A DNA stretch of 64,000 nt from Flavobacterium glaciei (GCF_003350545.1 NZ_QQBA01000004.1:124001-188000); one strand, 5' to 3'; positions 43,449 through 53,117 are shown, numbered from the stretch's first letter. Notes: generated by a model not told the origin, from the letters alone. A program made the numbers and translations.

Positions 43449-44348
43449 CTACAAACTGTCTCCTGTTTTGAAAAATACTTTTTTTATTGAAATTGTTTTC
43501 GAATAAAAGGTAATTCGAATTCCCAAAAGTAAAATAATTCCTCCGATAATCATTTGCAGGGTGATTATTTCATCTAAAAATAACCAAGCTAAAATTGAAG
43601 TCAAAACGGCTTGACTGAGTAAACTCAAAGACACTCTTGTGGCGCGCATGTGTTGTGTGGCATAACTCAGCGATAACCACGCTAATAATTGGCAAACTAC
43701 TGCTTGGATTAATAATACTAGCCAGCCAGCATCAGAAAAACCGTAAAAAGGTTCTTCTAGCATTAAGCAGAGAATTCCTAAATATATACTTGAAGAAATT
43801 AAGCTGATAGTCATAAAAGAAAGGACATCCATACTAGAAAGCACATTTTTGCTGACCAGTAAGTAAATAGCATATAAAATACCCGATAATACGGCAAAAA
43901 GGAATGCATTGTCAAAATTCAACTCGATAAAAAACTGGAAACCAACTAGCATAATCATTCCGAATAATGAGACTAGAGTTCCTATCCAGAAATTAGTGGC
44001 GGGTTTTGTTTTTAAAAATAAAAACGAACCAATGCCCACCCAAAGCGGGGATAAATTTGTAAGCAGTGAAGCCTGAGTAGCGCTCGATTCTTGAATGGCA
44101 ATATTCCAAACGGCAACATCTGAGGCGAATAAAATTCCGCAAATTATAGCAGGAATTAATACTTTGAAAGTTGGAAGCTTGAATTTTTTTGTAATAATGA
44201 CATACGGCAATAGCAAGGTTACTGCAATTGCCATTCTATAAAAAGCCGAAATTAGTCCGGGAGTTAACCGAAGTTTTATTAATATTGGAAATATCGAAAT
44301 GCAGAGTATCCCAACAATTAAAGCTAATTGCGGCTTTTTTATTTTCAT
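43449..44348 (-). CDS. EamA/DMT-family transporter
   Basis: Ten-segment inner-membrane permease of 299 residues with two EamA repeats (AFYRMAIAVTLLLPY and SLLTNLSPLWVG in the first, LSLLSQAVLTSILAWLFLDE in the second). It begins 12 bp after the metG stop, so they are probably co-transcribed. Not closely similar by eye to the EamA protein at 32678. Substrate unknown. Confidence 0.83.
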   Translation of the reverse strand: MKIKKPQLALIVGILCISIFPILIKLRLTPGLISAFYRMAIAVTLLLPYVIITKKFKLPTFKVLIPAIICGILFASDVAVWNIAIQESSATQASLLTNLSPLWVGIGSFLFLKTKPATNFWIGTLVSLFGMIMLVGFQFFIELNFDNAFLFAVLSGILYAIYLLVSKNVLSSMDVLSFMTISLISSSIYLGILCLMLEEPFYGFSDAGWLVLLIQAVVCQLLAWLSLSYATQHMRATRVSLSLLSQAVLTSILAWLFLDEIITLQMIIGGIILLLGIRITFYSKTISIKKVFFKTGDSL

Positions 44349-44360
44349 TTTATAATTTCC

Positions 44361-46421
44361 TTAATTGATTGTCTCTCCATTAGCAACACCATCTGTATCT
44401 GGATTTACAAAAACCAGTTTTCCTTCAGCATTAGTAGTCATCAAAATCATTCCTTGACTTTCTACACCACGAAGGTTTCTTGGAGCTAAATTCACTAAAA
44501 CAGTCACTCGTTTCCCTACAATATCTTCTGGTTTGAAACTTTCCGCAATTCCCGAAACAATGGTGCGAACGTCAATTCCGGTATCTACTTTCAATATCAA
44601 AAGCTTGTTGGCTTTCGGCATTTTTTCGGCCTCTAAGATGGTTCCTACACGAATATCCATTTTGGCAAAATCCTCAAATTGAATCGCTTCTTTTTGTGGT
44701 TCCGCTTTTTTGTTTTCGGCGGTATTAGCCGTTTTAGTCGCTTCTAGTTTGTCTATTTGTTTTTGGATTTCCTTGTCTTCAATTTTGGCAAACAACAACT
44801 CAGCTTCCCCAATTTGGTGACCAGCCGGAATCAAATCAGATGTTTCTGAAATCGTATTCCAGTTCAACGGATTTTCTATTTTTAGGATTCTTGATAATTT
44901 TTTTGCTGTAAATGGTAAGAAAGGTTCGCAAAGTGAACTCAACGCAGCCGCAATTTGCAACGCCACATACATTTGTGTTTGTACGCGTTCTGGATTGTCT
45001 TTGATTACTTTCCAAGGTTCTTCATCAGCCAAATATTTATTTCCTAAACGAGCCACATTCATTAATTCGCTCAACGCTTCACGGAATCTGTATCGTTCTA
45101 CAGAACTTGAAATTACTGCTGGATACGCTTTTAATTCAGCCAGAGTTTGTTCATCTACTTCAGATAATTCGTTAGGGGTAGGGACAATTCCGTCGTAATA
45201 CTTATTAGTTAAAACCACCACACGATTAATGAAATTCCCGTAAATCGCTACTAATTCATTGTTGTTCCTCGCCTGAAAATCTTTCCAGGTAAAATCATTA
45301 TCCTTAGTTTCTGGTGCATTTGATGTTAGCGCATAACGCAAAACATCTTGCTGATTTGGGAATTCTTCTAAATATTCGTGCAACCAAACCGCCCAGTTTT
45401 TAGACGTAGACAATTTGTTTCCTTCTAAGTTCAAGAACTCATTTGCAGGCACATTATCCGGCAAAATATAGCTTCCTTCGGCTTTCAACATCGCTGGGAA
45501 AATGATGCAATGGAAAACAATATTGTCTTTCCCTATAAAGTGAACCAGTTTTGTATCTTTATCTTTCCAGTACGGTTCCCAATCTTTTCCTTCGTGCAAA
45601 GCCCATTCTTTGGTAGATGAAATGTAGCCAATTGGCGCATCAAACCACACATATAATTTTTTTCCTTCGGCACCTTCAACAGGTACATCAATTCCCCAAT
45701 CTAAGTCACGAGTTACTGCACGAGGTTCTAATCCGCCATCAATCCATGATTTTACTTGTCCGTAAACATTGGGTTTCCAGTCATTTTTATGTCCAACGAG
45801 AATCCATTCCTTCAAGAAATCTTCATAACGGTCCAAAGGCAAAAACCAGTGTTTCGTCGATTTCAAAATTGGAGTTTCTCCGGTAATTGTAGATTTTGGG
45901 TTAATCAAATCCGTAGCGTTCAAGGTCGAACCACATTTTTCACATTGATCACCGTAAGCTTCTTCGTTGCCACATTTTGGGCAAGTCCCAACCACAAAAC
46001 GGTCTGCTAAGAATTGATCTGCTTTTGCATCATACAATTGTTCGGTTACTTCCTCAATAAAATCTCCTTGTTCGTACAGTTTTCTAAAAAATTCCGAAGC
46101 CGTATCATGATGAATTTTAGCCGAAGTTCGGGAATAATTATCAAACGAAATTCCAAAATCAGAGAACGATTTACGAATGATTCCGTCATATTTATCGATT
46201 ACTTCCTGTGGCGTAATGCCTTCTTTTTTGGCTTTCATCGAAATGGCCACGCCGTGTTCGTCACTTCCGCAAACAAACAAAACGTCTCTTCCTTGCAATC
46301 TTAAATATCTGGAATATATGTCTGAAGGCACGTAAACACCCGCCAAATGGCCAATGTGAATCGGTCCGTTCGTATACGGCAATGCCGCTGTAATGGTATA
46401 TCTTTTTGGATTCTGTATCAT
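44361..46421 (-). CDS. metG: Methionine--tRNA ligase
   Basis: Charges tRNA-Met with methionine. 686 residues from the ATG at 46421; a longer frame to 46475 runs through the TATTTTTG promoter box and is rejected. Class I signatures: HIGH in [10 protein letters not shown] (residue about 18) and KMSKS as KLSTSK. The zinc knuckle [18 protein letters not shown] is present. The C-terminal tRNA-binding OB domain is fused ([20 protein letters not shown]), as in the dimeric MetG type. Leads a three-gene run with an EamA transporter and a HAD phosphatase. Confidence 0.97.
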   Translation of the reverse strand: MIQNPKRYTITAALPYTNGPIHIGHLAGVYVPSDIYSRYLRLQGRDVLFVCGSDEHGVAISMKAKKEGITPQEVIDKYDGIIRKSFSDFGISFDNYSRTSAKIHHDTASEFFRKLYEQGDFIEEVTEQLYDAKADQFLADRFVVGTCPKCGNEEAYGDQCEKCGSTLNATDLINPKSTITGETPILKSTKHWFLPLDRYEDFLKEWILVGHKNDWKPNVYGQVKSWIDGGLEPRAVTRDLDWGIDVPVEGAEGKKLYVWFDAPIGYISSTKEWALHEGKDWEPYWKDKDTKLVHFIGKDNIVFHCIIFPAMLKAEGSYILPDNVPANEFLNLEGNKLSTSKNWAVWLHEYLEEFPNQQDVLRYALTSNAPETKDNDFTWKDFQARNNNELVAIYGNFINRVVVLTNKYYDGIVPTPNELSEVDEQTLAELKAYPAVISSSVERYRFREALSELMNVARLGNKYLADEEPWKVIKDNPERVQTQMYVALQIAAALSSLCEPFLPFTAKKLSRILKIENPLNWNTISETSDLIPAGHQIGEAELLFAKIEDKEIQKQIDKLEATKTANTAENKKAEPQKEAIQFEDFAKMDIRVGTILEAEKMPKANKLLILKVDTGIDVRTIVSGIAESFKPEDIVGKRVTVLVNLAPRNLRGVESQGMILMTTNAEGKLVFVNPDTDGVANGETIN

Positions 46422-46489
46422 AAAATTATTTTTAGATTCTGAAATTAATTCAGAACGAACTGCAAAAATAAGCAATAGAATTTTTATTT

Positions 46490-46572
46490 GAAGCTATTTC
46501 CCGCTATCCGTTGCAATCTTTTACTTTTTAAAGAAAAAAGTAAAAGGATTTTCACTGCTATCGGGGCTAGGG
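46490..46572. repeat. Dispersed hairpin element R1, copy c
   Basis: Starts GAAGCTATTTCCCGCTATCC and ends CACTGCTATCGGGGCTAGGG; central hairpin CTTTTACTTTTT-AAAG-AAAAAGTAAAAG. Same ends as copies a and b. Lies upstream of metG, between divergent genes. Confidence 0.8.
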
Positions 46573-46641
46573 ATTTGGGTTGTGAAACTATCTTTTGTGT
46601 AAATAATTACTTATATTTGATTGATGCCTAAAATTGAAGTC

Positions 46642-47349
46642 ATGAAAAAAAATATAATTTTATTAATTTCTATATCTGTTCTTCTAGGATGTTCCTCCAA
46701 AATTAAATCAATAACTGAATTTACTAACCAAGATGGTATTCTAGATAAAAATAGAATTGCAGAGTTTGACAAGGAAGGAAATAAATTGTTAGAACAAAAT
46801 TTTGGAAATGTAAGAGCTAATCGAATTACTAAATCAGAGTATAAAAATGGACTGAAAATTCTTGAAATTGATTGTGATTATTTTCAAAAACAAGACACTT
46901 GTGTTCTGCGACAATTTTCAAAATTTGAATATGATAGTAATGATAGATTAATAACTGAAATTAAATTTGAAGAAGATTCAGCAACACGATTTATTCGTAA
47001 CCATCTATATTTTAAGGATATGAAATTGATAAAAACAATGTCATGGGGAATGATTGCTTCAAAGCAGCCGGACTATAACAAGGGAAGTGTATACATAGAT
47101 ACTATTTATTACGATAAGGTAAAAAGAAAAATAAAAATAATTTCTGGTAGTCCAGATTTTAGTAAACCATATATTGAAATTTATAAATATACAAAGAATG
47201 GATATTTAAGAGAATTAAAAGGGACTTATAATAATGACACGGTTGTTTCTTACAAGTACAATAAGCTCCAAAAAAAGGCAATTAAAAATAAAATTGATTT
47301 TGATTTTGGGGATATGAAAAGGAATAAGTATAAATTTGACTATTATTAA
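46642..47349 (+). CDS. Lipoprotein with YD-like repeats, function unknown
   Basis: The ATG at 46642 gives the lipoprotein signal MKKNIILLISISVLLGC (Cys at residue 17); an upstream ATG at 46624 adds six residues and is less likely. The 235-residue mature protein has short repeated strands (AEFDKEGNKLLEQNF, FEYDSNDRLITEIKFEE, YYDKVKRKIKIIS, YKYTKNGYLRELKG), as in the lipoprotein at 31753. Lys/Asn/Ile rich. Upstream TATATTTG serves as a possible -7 box. No function can be given. Confidence 0.7.
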   Translation: MKKNIILLISISVLLGCSSKIKSITEFTNQDGILDKNRIAEFDKEGNKLLEQNFGNVRANRITKSEYKNGLKILEIDCDYFQKQDTCVLRQFSKFEYDSNDRLITEIKFEEDSATRFIRNHLYFKDMKLIKTMSWGMIASKQPDYNKGSVYIDTIYYDKVKRKIKIISGSPDFSKPYIEIYKYTKNGYLRELKGTYNNDTVVSYKYNKLQKKAIKNKIDFDFGDMKRNKYKFDYY

Positions 47350-47501
47350 AAGAATATTAAATGACACCTTTATTTGTGAAATCATTTGATACCCTTCAGA
47401 GGCAATTCGGCAAGATTTGTGATAAACAATAATTTTACCAGAAGAAAGCAGCTGCCTTTAAAAGGGCCAAAACTCCAAAATTATGTTTAAAAAAAAGTGT
47501 G

Positions 47502-47813
47502 ATGAGTAAATCATTTGTAAAATGTCTCGCGTGCGGCACTATTAATGTAGACAGAGATTACTGTAGTAATTGTGGTGAGATTATCAATATAGTTTTGAAG
47601 CGCCAATTAGAAAGCGAAAATAAAATTCAAGAAAAAGAAGAGGAGGAAAAGAGCAAAGTTCCTAGCAGAATTGATGAGTTGTTAAAGAAAGGTGCGACGC
47701 ATCCTAATAGTATAATAAGAGCCCTTTTTCAAGTCATTTATTCGGTATGGCTTTTTATTGCAATGCTTATTGGGTGGCTTATTGCCTTGGTCGTAGCGGC
47801 AGCAGCGGGCTAA
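47502..47813 (+). CDS. Zinc-ribbon membrane protein
   Basis: A 103-residue protein from the ATG at 47502. The N-terminal zinc ribbon is CLACGTINVDRDYCSNCG (CxxC...CxxC), then a Lys/Glu-rich helix (about residues 38-60), and one or two C-terminal hydrophobic segments (VIYSVWLFIAMLIGWLIALV). A short reading frame of 8 codons ends within its start region and could couple translation. Function unknown; likely anchored in the inner membrane. Confidence 0.72.
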   Translation: MSKSFVKCLACGTINVDRDYCSNCGEIINIVLKRQLESENKIQEKEEEEKSKVPSRIDELLKKGATHPNSIIRALFQVIYSVWLFIAMLIGWLIALVVAAAAG

Positions 47814-47834
47814 ATCAAATAAAAAACAAAAAGA

Positions 47835-48272
47835 TTGGATAAAATTCAGCAAAATATTCCCCCTTTTGTGCAACAGAATTGTGCATCAATTACTTTCAAA
47901 AAGTTGCTGTATGTGATGCTTTTTTTGACTGCGCTTGCTATTTATATAATGCAACGGTTGCAAATGCCACTGCCTACAATAATTAATAATTATGTTAATG
48001 ATTTACTATTTCTCCCTCTCACGTTAGGTGCAATCACATATCTCATACATTGGTTGAAAAAAGATGTATTTTTTGAGCTTTCGTTTGTTTTTGTTCTTTT
48101 ATTAGCTAGCTGTTATTCTTTTTATTTTGAATATTATCTCCCAAGATTAAATCCAAGATATACGGCAGATTGGATTGATGTAATTCTCTATTTTTCAGGA
48201 GCATTTGCTTATTTTTTTTGCGGAAAGATAGAAAGCAGAAGGTTTTCTAAAGAGCGTTTTTTAATTTTATAG
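47835..48272 (+). CDS. Small integral membrane protein of the family often labelled 'magnesium citrate secondary transporter'
   Basis: 145 residues with four hydrophobic segments and the family segments NNYVNDLLFLPLTLG and FEYYLPRLNPRYTADWIDVI. The label in databases is poorly founded and should not be read as a function. The start is uncertain: the frame opens with a TTG at 47835; the first ATG (Met28) would remove part of the first helix. It follows the zinc-ribbon gene by 21 bp. Confidence 0.68.
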   Translation: MDKIQQNIPPFVQQNCASITFKKLLYVMLFLTALAIYIMQRLQMPLPTIINNYVNDLLFLPLTLGAITYLIHWLKKDVFFELSFVFVLLLASCYSFYFEYYLPRLNPRYTADWIDVILYFSGAFAYFFCGKIESRRFSKERFLIL

Positions 48273-48327
48273 CGGAGCATCGTTCGTTATTTTATATTTG
48301 TAACCTTAATCAAAGAAGTTTGTAATC

Positions 48328-48498
48328 ATGGCAAAAGGACCCGAAAAAAATACTAAAAACAAGGCTTTACATACCAAATTGCTCAATCGGAAAAAGGCTA
48401 AACTTCAAGAAGAAAAAAAAGAAAAAGCGTTGCGTTTGAGAGCTTTAGTTGCAAAAATGAATCAGAAAAAGAATAGTAACGAATCTGATGTAAGTTAA
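48328..48498 (+). CDS. Small basic protein of 56 aa
   Basis: Reads MAKGPEKNTKNKALHTKLLN then RKKAKLQEEKKEKALRLRAL and ends NESDVS. Strongly basic and charged, with an alpha-helical heptad-like middle (KKAKLQEEKKEKALRLRALVAKM in part). It has TATATTTG at 48293-48300, 27 bp upstream. The composition (no strays of low-usage codons, no internal hydrophobics) and ordered start-stop make it likely real. Similar small basic proteins in flavobacteria have no known role. Confidence 0.65.
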   Translation: MAKGPEKNTKNKALHTKLLNRKKAKLQEEKKEKALRLRALVAKMNQKKNSNESDVS

Positions 48499-48511
48499 AT
48501 GGTATCGCTGA

Positions 48512-48571
48512 TCAATCTGTGCTAATCTGTGACACGAGCTAAAGCGAACTAGCAAAGCAAATCCGTGGCTA
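48512..48571. repeat. Dispersed 'AATCTGTG' repeat
   Basis: Contains AATCTGTGCTAATCTGTGAC and AAATCCGTGGCT in a non-coding gap. Same word family as 2121-2150 and 15105-15131. Confidence 0.5.
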
Positions 48572-48638
48572 AAAAGAAACATTTCGATTCTTCACTATTT
48601 TACCCGAAATTTGCAGCACATATTAAAATACAAAACTT

Positions 48639-49178
48639 ATGGAATTCGGTAGAATAATTATTTCAGAAACTGCAATGAACAGTGAGAATCTTCAAGATGT
48701 GATTCACTCTAATATTTCGGTAATCAACCTAATGCGCGAGGAAGGCGTAAACGATGATTTGATTCACGAAGATGCCATAATGAGTTATTATTTAGATTAT
48801 TATACCTCACAATATACCGAAGGAAATTTTGCTCAATTTGTGTATAATTCCGGTTGGGATAAAGAACTAAACGAATTAATCGAAGAAGGTTTGGCTTTGA
48901 TTGGAGCCGAAAAGCATTTAGAATTGTTCCAACAACAATCCAAAAAAGTAAAATTAATGAGCAGCGTAAAGCTGAATAAATTCCTAAAAGGGAAACTGGA
49001 AGGCGTAAATCCTATCCGAGATTTGCTCAACAACGACACTTTTTTCGAAATTGAAGAAAATCTGATTACGTTGAACGCTAATTTCTTAAAAACACACCCT
49101 GATTTTGAAGTTCTTTCTGTAGACGACATGTTTGCAACCTTAGAAGAATTTGTGGGTCATGAAATTAAAAGAGAGTAG
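48639..49178 (+). CDS. DUF4375/DMP19-like protein
   Basis: A 179-residue cytoplasmic protein. The segment YYTSQYTEGNFAQFVYNSGW (residues about 50-69) followed by LIEEGLALIGAEKHLELF matches the DMP19 pattern, a family seen in immunity and stress contexts but without a general function. The C-terminus is acidic. It stands alone with no toxin-like neighbour, so no immunity role is claimed. Confidence 0.68.
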   Translation: MEFGRIIISETAMNSENLQDVIHSNISVINLMREEGVNDDLIHEDAIMSYYLDYYTSQYTEGNFAQFVYNSGWDKELNELIEEGLALIGAEKHLELFQQQSKKVKLMSSVKLNKFLKGKLEGVNPIRDLLNNDTFFEIEENLITLNANFLKTHPDFEVLSVDDMFATLEEFVGHEIKRE

Positions 49179-49192
49179 ACAAGAAATTAGTT

Positions 49193-49302
49193 GTTTCACA
49201 AAGACACGCCAAGAAAAAACACGAAGTTGCACTAAGAGATATAAAGGGAAAATCTAAAAAAAACTTTGTGAATCTCTGTGTCTCCTTTGTGAACCTTCGC
49301 GG
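49193..49302. repeat. Imperfect inverted-repeat element with 'CACAAAG' words
   Basis: Left arm TTTCACAAAGACACGCC...CACGAAGTTGCACTAAGAG; right arm CTTTGTGAATCTCTGTGTCT then CCTTTGTGAACCTTCGCGG. The right arm reads as a rough complement of the left. It lies between the DUF4375 gene and serS and has no reading frame. Confidence 0.55.
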
Positions 49303-49421
49303 AATAGCTTTTTGCAAATACAAAGAATAAATTTTCAATTTAAACTTTCCCTCATTTCTATCAAACATTTCCTTAAATTTGCTACCATTATTATAAAATT
49401 TAGCGTTAAAAAAATCAAGCT

Positions 49422-50693
49422 ATGTTACAAATCGCATTTATTAGAGAGAATCAAGAAAAAGTAATCACCGCTTTGGCAAAGAGAAACATCGATGCTACAA
49501 GTGTTGTTGAAGAAGTGGTACAACTGGATGAAAAACGTCGCGCTACGCAAGTGGAGCTAGACAATATTTTATCCGAATCTAATAAATTATCCAAAGACAT
49601 TGGCGAATTGATGAAAGCGGGTGAGAAATCGAAAGCCGCCATTCTTAAAGAAAAAACTGTTTTAAACAAAGAGAAAAGCAAAGCTCTAGCCGAAACTGCT
49701 GACGCACTTGCTGTTGAACTTTTAGAAAAATTATATACGTTACCCAATCTTCCTGCTGACATCGTTCCTGTTGGAAAAACACCAGAGGAAAACTTAAACG
49801 TTTTTGAAGAAGGTGAGATTCCAGTTTTGCATGAAGGAGCACAACCGCATTGGGAATTGGTAAAAAAATACGACATCATTGATTTCGAATTAGGAGTAAA
49901 AATCACAGGTGCAGGATTTCCGGTTTATAAAGGAAAAGGTGCGAAGTTACAGCGTGCCTTAATTAATTATTTCTTGGATAAAAATACAGCTGCAGGATAC
50001 AATGAGGTTCAGGTTCCGCACATGGTCAACGAAGCATCAGCTTATGGAACGGGACAATTGCCGGACAAAGAAGGGCAAATGTATCATGATAAAACCGATG
50101 ATTTGTACTTGATTCCAACGGCTGAGGTTCCGGTAACGAATTTGTTTCGTGATGTGATTTTGAACGAAAATGAATTGCCCGTCTTAACTACGGCTTACAC
50201 GCCTTGTTTCCGTCGTGAAGCAGGTTCTTACGGAGCACACGTTCGTGGATTGAACCGTTTACATCAATTTGATAAAGTGGAAATTGTACGTGTAGAACAT
50301 CCTGACAAATCGTACGAAGCATTAGAAGGAATGGTGGAACACGTTAAAAATATATTACAAGAATTGAAATTACCATATAGAATTTTGCGTCTTTGTGGTG
50401 GTGATATGGGCTTCACATCGGCTTTGACGTATGATTTCGAAGTGTTTTCTACAGCGCAAGATCGTTGGTTAGAAATTAGTTCGGTTTCTAATTTTGAGAC
50501 TTTTCAAGCGAATCGTTTGAAATTGCGTTTCAAAGACAAAGACGGAAAAAACCAATTGGCTCACACCTTAAACGGAAGTGCATTGGCTTTGCCAAGAGTT
50601 TTGGCTGGAATTTTAGAAAATTACCAAACTCCAGAAGGAATTGTAATCCCTGAGGTTTTACGTCCGTATTGCGGATTTGATATTATAGATTAA
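49422..50693 (+). CDS. serS: Serine--tRNA ligase
   Basis: Charges tRNA-Ser (and tRNA-Sec where present) with serine. 423 residues. The N-terminal coiled-coil arm (about residues 28-105) is followed by the class II catalytic core: motif 2 FRREAGSYGAHVRGLNRLHQ and motif 3 GSALALPRVLAGILENYQT, ending in the usual EVLRPYCGFDII. ATG start with a TTAAATTTG box about 40 bp upstream. A hairpin follows. Confidence 0.97.
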   Translation: MLQIAFIRENQEKVITALAKRNIDATSVVEEVVQLDEKRRATQVELDNILSESNKLSKDIGELMKAGEKSKAAILKEKTVLNKEKSKALAETADALAVELLEKLYTLPNLPADIVPVGKTPEENLNVFEEGEIPVLHEGAQPHWELVKKYDIIDFELGVKITGAGFPVYKGKGAKLQRALINYFLDKNTAAGYNEVQVPHMVNEASAYGTGQLPDKEGQMYHDKTDDLYLIPTAEVPVTNLFRDVILNENELPVLTTAYTPCFRREAGSYGAHVRGLNRLHQFDKVEIVRVEHPDKSYEALEGMVEHVKNILQELKLPYRILRLCGGDMGFTSALTYDFEVFSTAQDRWLEISSVSNFETFQANRLKLRFKDKDGKNQLAHTLNGSALALPRVLAGILENYQTPEGIVIPEVLRPYCGFDIID

Positions 50694-50708
50694 TTAGTTT
50701 GCGGTTAT

Positions 50709-50735
50709 CAGTCACAGTTTACAGCGCTGTGACTG
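50709..50735 (+). terminator. Hairpin after serS, possible terminator
   Basis: Perfect 9-bp stem CAGTCACAG/CTGTGACTG with a 9-nt loop, 16 bp after the serS stop; only a short A/T tail follows, so the terminator role is uncertain. Confidence 0.55.
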
Positions 50736-50771
50736 AAAACTGTGAATGCGATAAAAAAACGAATATTGAAA

Positions 50772-52547
50772 ATGAAAAAACTCTTTCTACATATCACGCT
50801 GTTTTTTTCATTGCTTTGTTTTTCGCAAAACGAACAATTGGCGCAATATTATTATGACAAAGGCGATTTTGAAAAAGCAAAAATCAGCTATGAAGAATTG
50901 CTGAAAGAGATTCCATTAAACTCCCAATATTTCTTAAGAATAATAGATTGTTCTCAGCAATTGCAACAGTTTGAAAGTGCCGAAAAAGCTATTCAAGAAA
51001 GGCTTAACAAGTACAATCAAGGAAATCTTTTAGTAGAATTAGGCTATAATTTTCAGTTACAAAAAAATGATGACAAAGCCAAAATGTACTACGAACAGGC
51101 TTTGGAACGAATCAAAAAAAATCCGAATGAAGTCTACGGAATATCAAACGCTTTTGAGAAAAAAGTACTCCTCGATTACGCATTGAAATCCTACCAGACC
51201 GCTACGGAATTACAACCGAACTTTAATTTTAATTATCAAATAGGATTGCTTTACGGTCAATTATCTAATATGGAAATGATGATTTCCACTTTTCTGGATG
51301 AAGCATTTGCCAATCCTCAAAACTCCATTAGAATCCAGAATCAATTGGTTCGTTTTATGGTTGACGAAGGCGATGCAAACTTCAATGAACTGTTGCGCAA
51401 AGCATTGATTATAAGAACCCAAAAAAATCAAGACCTTTTTTGGAATCATTATTTGAGTTGGTTTTATGTACAGCAAAAAGAATTCGAGAAAGCATTTATT
51501 CAGGAAAAAGCCATATACAAACGCAATCCGGAATCGCTAACTAATATCGTCAATTTAGGACAACTTGCAATTGAAGAAGAGAATCAGGAGGCGGCTAAGG
51601 AAATTTTAGGATTTGTATTAGAAAACACCCAGGATTTAGAATTACTGATTCAAGCAAATTCGTATTTGGTGACCATGAAAATTGAAAAAGCATCCGAAAA
51701 TGACTTTTCAGCCATCGCCACAGAATTAGACGGTTTGTTGAAGCAATTCGAAATAAGTCCTTTTACCTTATCTTTGCAGCTGATTCAGGCGCATTTCACA
51801 GCATTTAATCTAAAAAAACCAGAAGAAGGAAAGGCAATTGTCAAGAGAGCATTGGAATTGAAATTGAATGATTATGAAGTGGCTAAAGCCAAAATGGAAC
51901 TGGCAGATATTTTGCTTTATGAAGAAAAATTCAATCAGGCTTTGATTTATTATTCCCAGATTGAATTGGATTTAAAGAATGATGTAATGGCGCATGAGGC
52001 CACTTTAAAAGCCGCAAAAACGAGTTATTTCAAAACTGATTTTGCGTGGGCATTGAAACAGTTTAAGGAATTGAAATCCGCGAATACGCAGTTGATTGCC
52101 AATGATGCTTTGGAATATTTTCTGTTAATCAACGACAATACTGTTGCTGATTCGACACAAACTGCTTTGAAGCAATTTGCAAAAGGAGATTATCTGTTGT
52201 ATCAAAACAGGAATCAGGAAGCTATTGCGCAGTTTCAATCGATTTTAAAAAATCATAAAGGACAGGAAATAGAGGCTGTGACTTTGTTAAGATTAGGAAA
52301 AATATACGAAAAGGAAAGTGATTTTGCTTTGGCTTTAAGCCAATACCAAATGATTATAGACCAACATAGCGACGGAATTTACATAGACGAAGCGTTGTAT
52401 TTTTCGGCAGAAATTTATAACAAGCAATTGTTGCCTGAAAAAGCGAAGCCACTATATGAAAAGGTATTGTTCAATCATCAGGACAGTATTTATTTTGTAG
52501 AAGCCCGGAAGAAATTCAGACAATTGCGAGGAGACACTAATTTATAA
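50772..52547 (+). CDS. Exported tetratricopeptide-repeat protein
   Basis: A 591-residue periplasmic TPR protein. The ATG at 50772 begins a signal peptide (MKKLFLHITLFFSLLCFSQ); an upstream in-frame GTG adds ten non-signal residues. TPR-like helical pairs run from residue about 25 (AQYYYDKGDFEKAKISYEEL) to the end (SAEIYNKQLLPEKAKPLYEK), with a gap in the middle. Likely a scaffold; the partner is unknown. Ends with a short gap before the DUF4286 gene. Confidence 0.85.
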   Translation: MKKLFLHITLFFSLLCFSQNEQLAQYYYDKGDFEKAKISYEELLKEIPLNSQYFLRIIDCSQQLQQFESAEKAIQERLNKYNQGNLLVELGYNFQLQKNDDKAKMYYEQALERIKKNPNEVYGISNAFEKKVLLDYALKSYQTATELQPNFNFNYQIGLLYGQLSNMEMMISTFLDEAFANPQNSIRIQNQLVRFMVDEGDANFNELLRKALIIRTQKNQDLFWNHYLSWFYVQQKEFEKAFIQEKAIYKRNPESLTNIVNLGQLAIEEENQEAAKEILGFVLENTQDLELLIQANSYLVTMKIEKASENDFSAIATELDGLLKQFEISPFTLSLQLIQAHFTAFNLKKPEEGKAIVKRALELKLNDYEVAKAKMELADILLYEEKFNQALIYYSQIELDLKNDVMAHEATLKAAKTSYFKTDFAWALKQFKELKSANTQLIANDALEYFLLINDNTVADSTQTALKQFAKGDYLLYQNRNQEAIAQFQSILKNHKGQEIEAVTLLRLGKIYEKESDFALALSQYQMIIDQHSDGIYIDEALYFSAEIYNKQLLPEKAKPLYEKVLFNHQDSIYFVEARKKFRQLRGDTNL

Positions 52548-52616
52548 AAACAGATTACTTAGATTCTTGGATTTTTTGAAAAGTCTAATAATCTAATAAT
52601 CTAACAATCAAAAAAA

Positions 52617-52931
52617 ATGATACTATACAACGTTACCACAAACATACATGAAAGCGTTCACGATCAATGGATGATTTGGATGCAACACAAGCATATTCCT
52701 GAAATTTTGGCTACGGGAAAATTCTCTTCGGCAAGAATGGTACGAGTATTAATTGAAGAGGAAATGGGCGGAGTTACGTATTCCGTTCAATATACGACGG
52801 ACAGCAAAGAAACTCTGGAGAAATACTACCAAGAAGATGCACCGGGTTTTCGGGAAGAAGGAGCGAAGTTGTTTGGCGATAAAATGTTGGCGTTTAGAAC
52901 AGAATTAGAGCTGATTGCAGATTATAAATAG
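52617..52931 (+). CDS. DUF4286 family protein
   Basis: A 104-residue ferredoxin-like-fold protein: MILYNVTTNIHESVHDQW, WMQHKHIPEIL and the late PGFREEGAKLFGDKMLAFRT agree with DUF4286, a Bacteroidota family of unknown function. It is 2 bp upstream of a 60-aa gene and in line with rsmA and mgtE. Confidence 0.82.
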   Translation: MILYNVTTNIHESVHDQWMIWMQHKHIPEILATGKFSSARMVRVLIEEEMGGVTYSVQYTTDSKETLEKYYQEDAPGFREEGAKLFGDKMLAFRTELELIADYK

Positions 52932-52933
52932 CC

Positions 52934-53116
52934 ATGGAACTCCATTTTCAAACCAAAGAAGAAAGCAACAGAAAACAATTGGATGATTTTTTGAAATTAT
53001 CCAAAGCAGAACGTTTTTATCAATTTTTGCGTTTGATGGAAAAGGTTAATCAATTTCCAATGAAGCATAAAAACGATATTAATTCGAATTTTATTATTCA
53101 AATAAAAGCAAGCTGA
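52934..53116 (+). CDS. Small 60-aa protein paired with a nucleotidyltransferase
   Basis: MELHFQTKEESNRKQLDDFL then a helical stretch (LKLSKAERFYQFLRLMEKVN) and a polar tail; no transmembrane segment or known motif. It is packed 2 bp after the DUF4286 stop and 1 bp before the nucleotidyltransferase ATG, which argues for a two-gene module. The size and order resemble toxin-antitoxin pairs of the nucleotidyltransferase class, but no homology was recognised. Confidence 0.7.
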   Translation: MELHFQTKEESNRKQLDDFLKLSKAERFYQFLRLMEKVNQFPMKHKNDINSNFIIQIKAS

Positions 53117-53117
53117 T

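Noticed and set aside
47835..48272. Magnesium-citrate transporter function
   Set aside because: The family label rests on weak annotation; the protein is too small and shows no transporter motif.
48639..49178. Immunity protein of a toxin system
   Set aside because: DMP19-like fold only; no toxin gene adjacent.
49451..49906. 151-codon minus-strand ORF inside serS
   Set aside because: Shadow of the coiled-coil coding region of serS; Ser-rich artefact.
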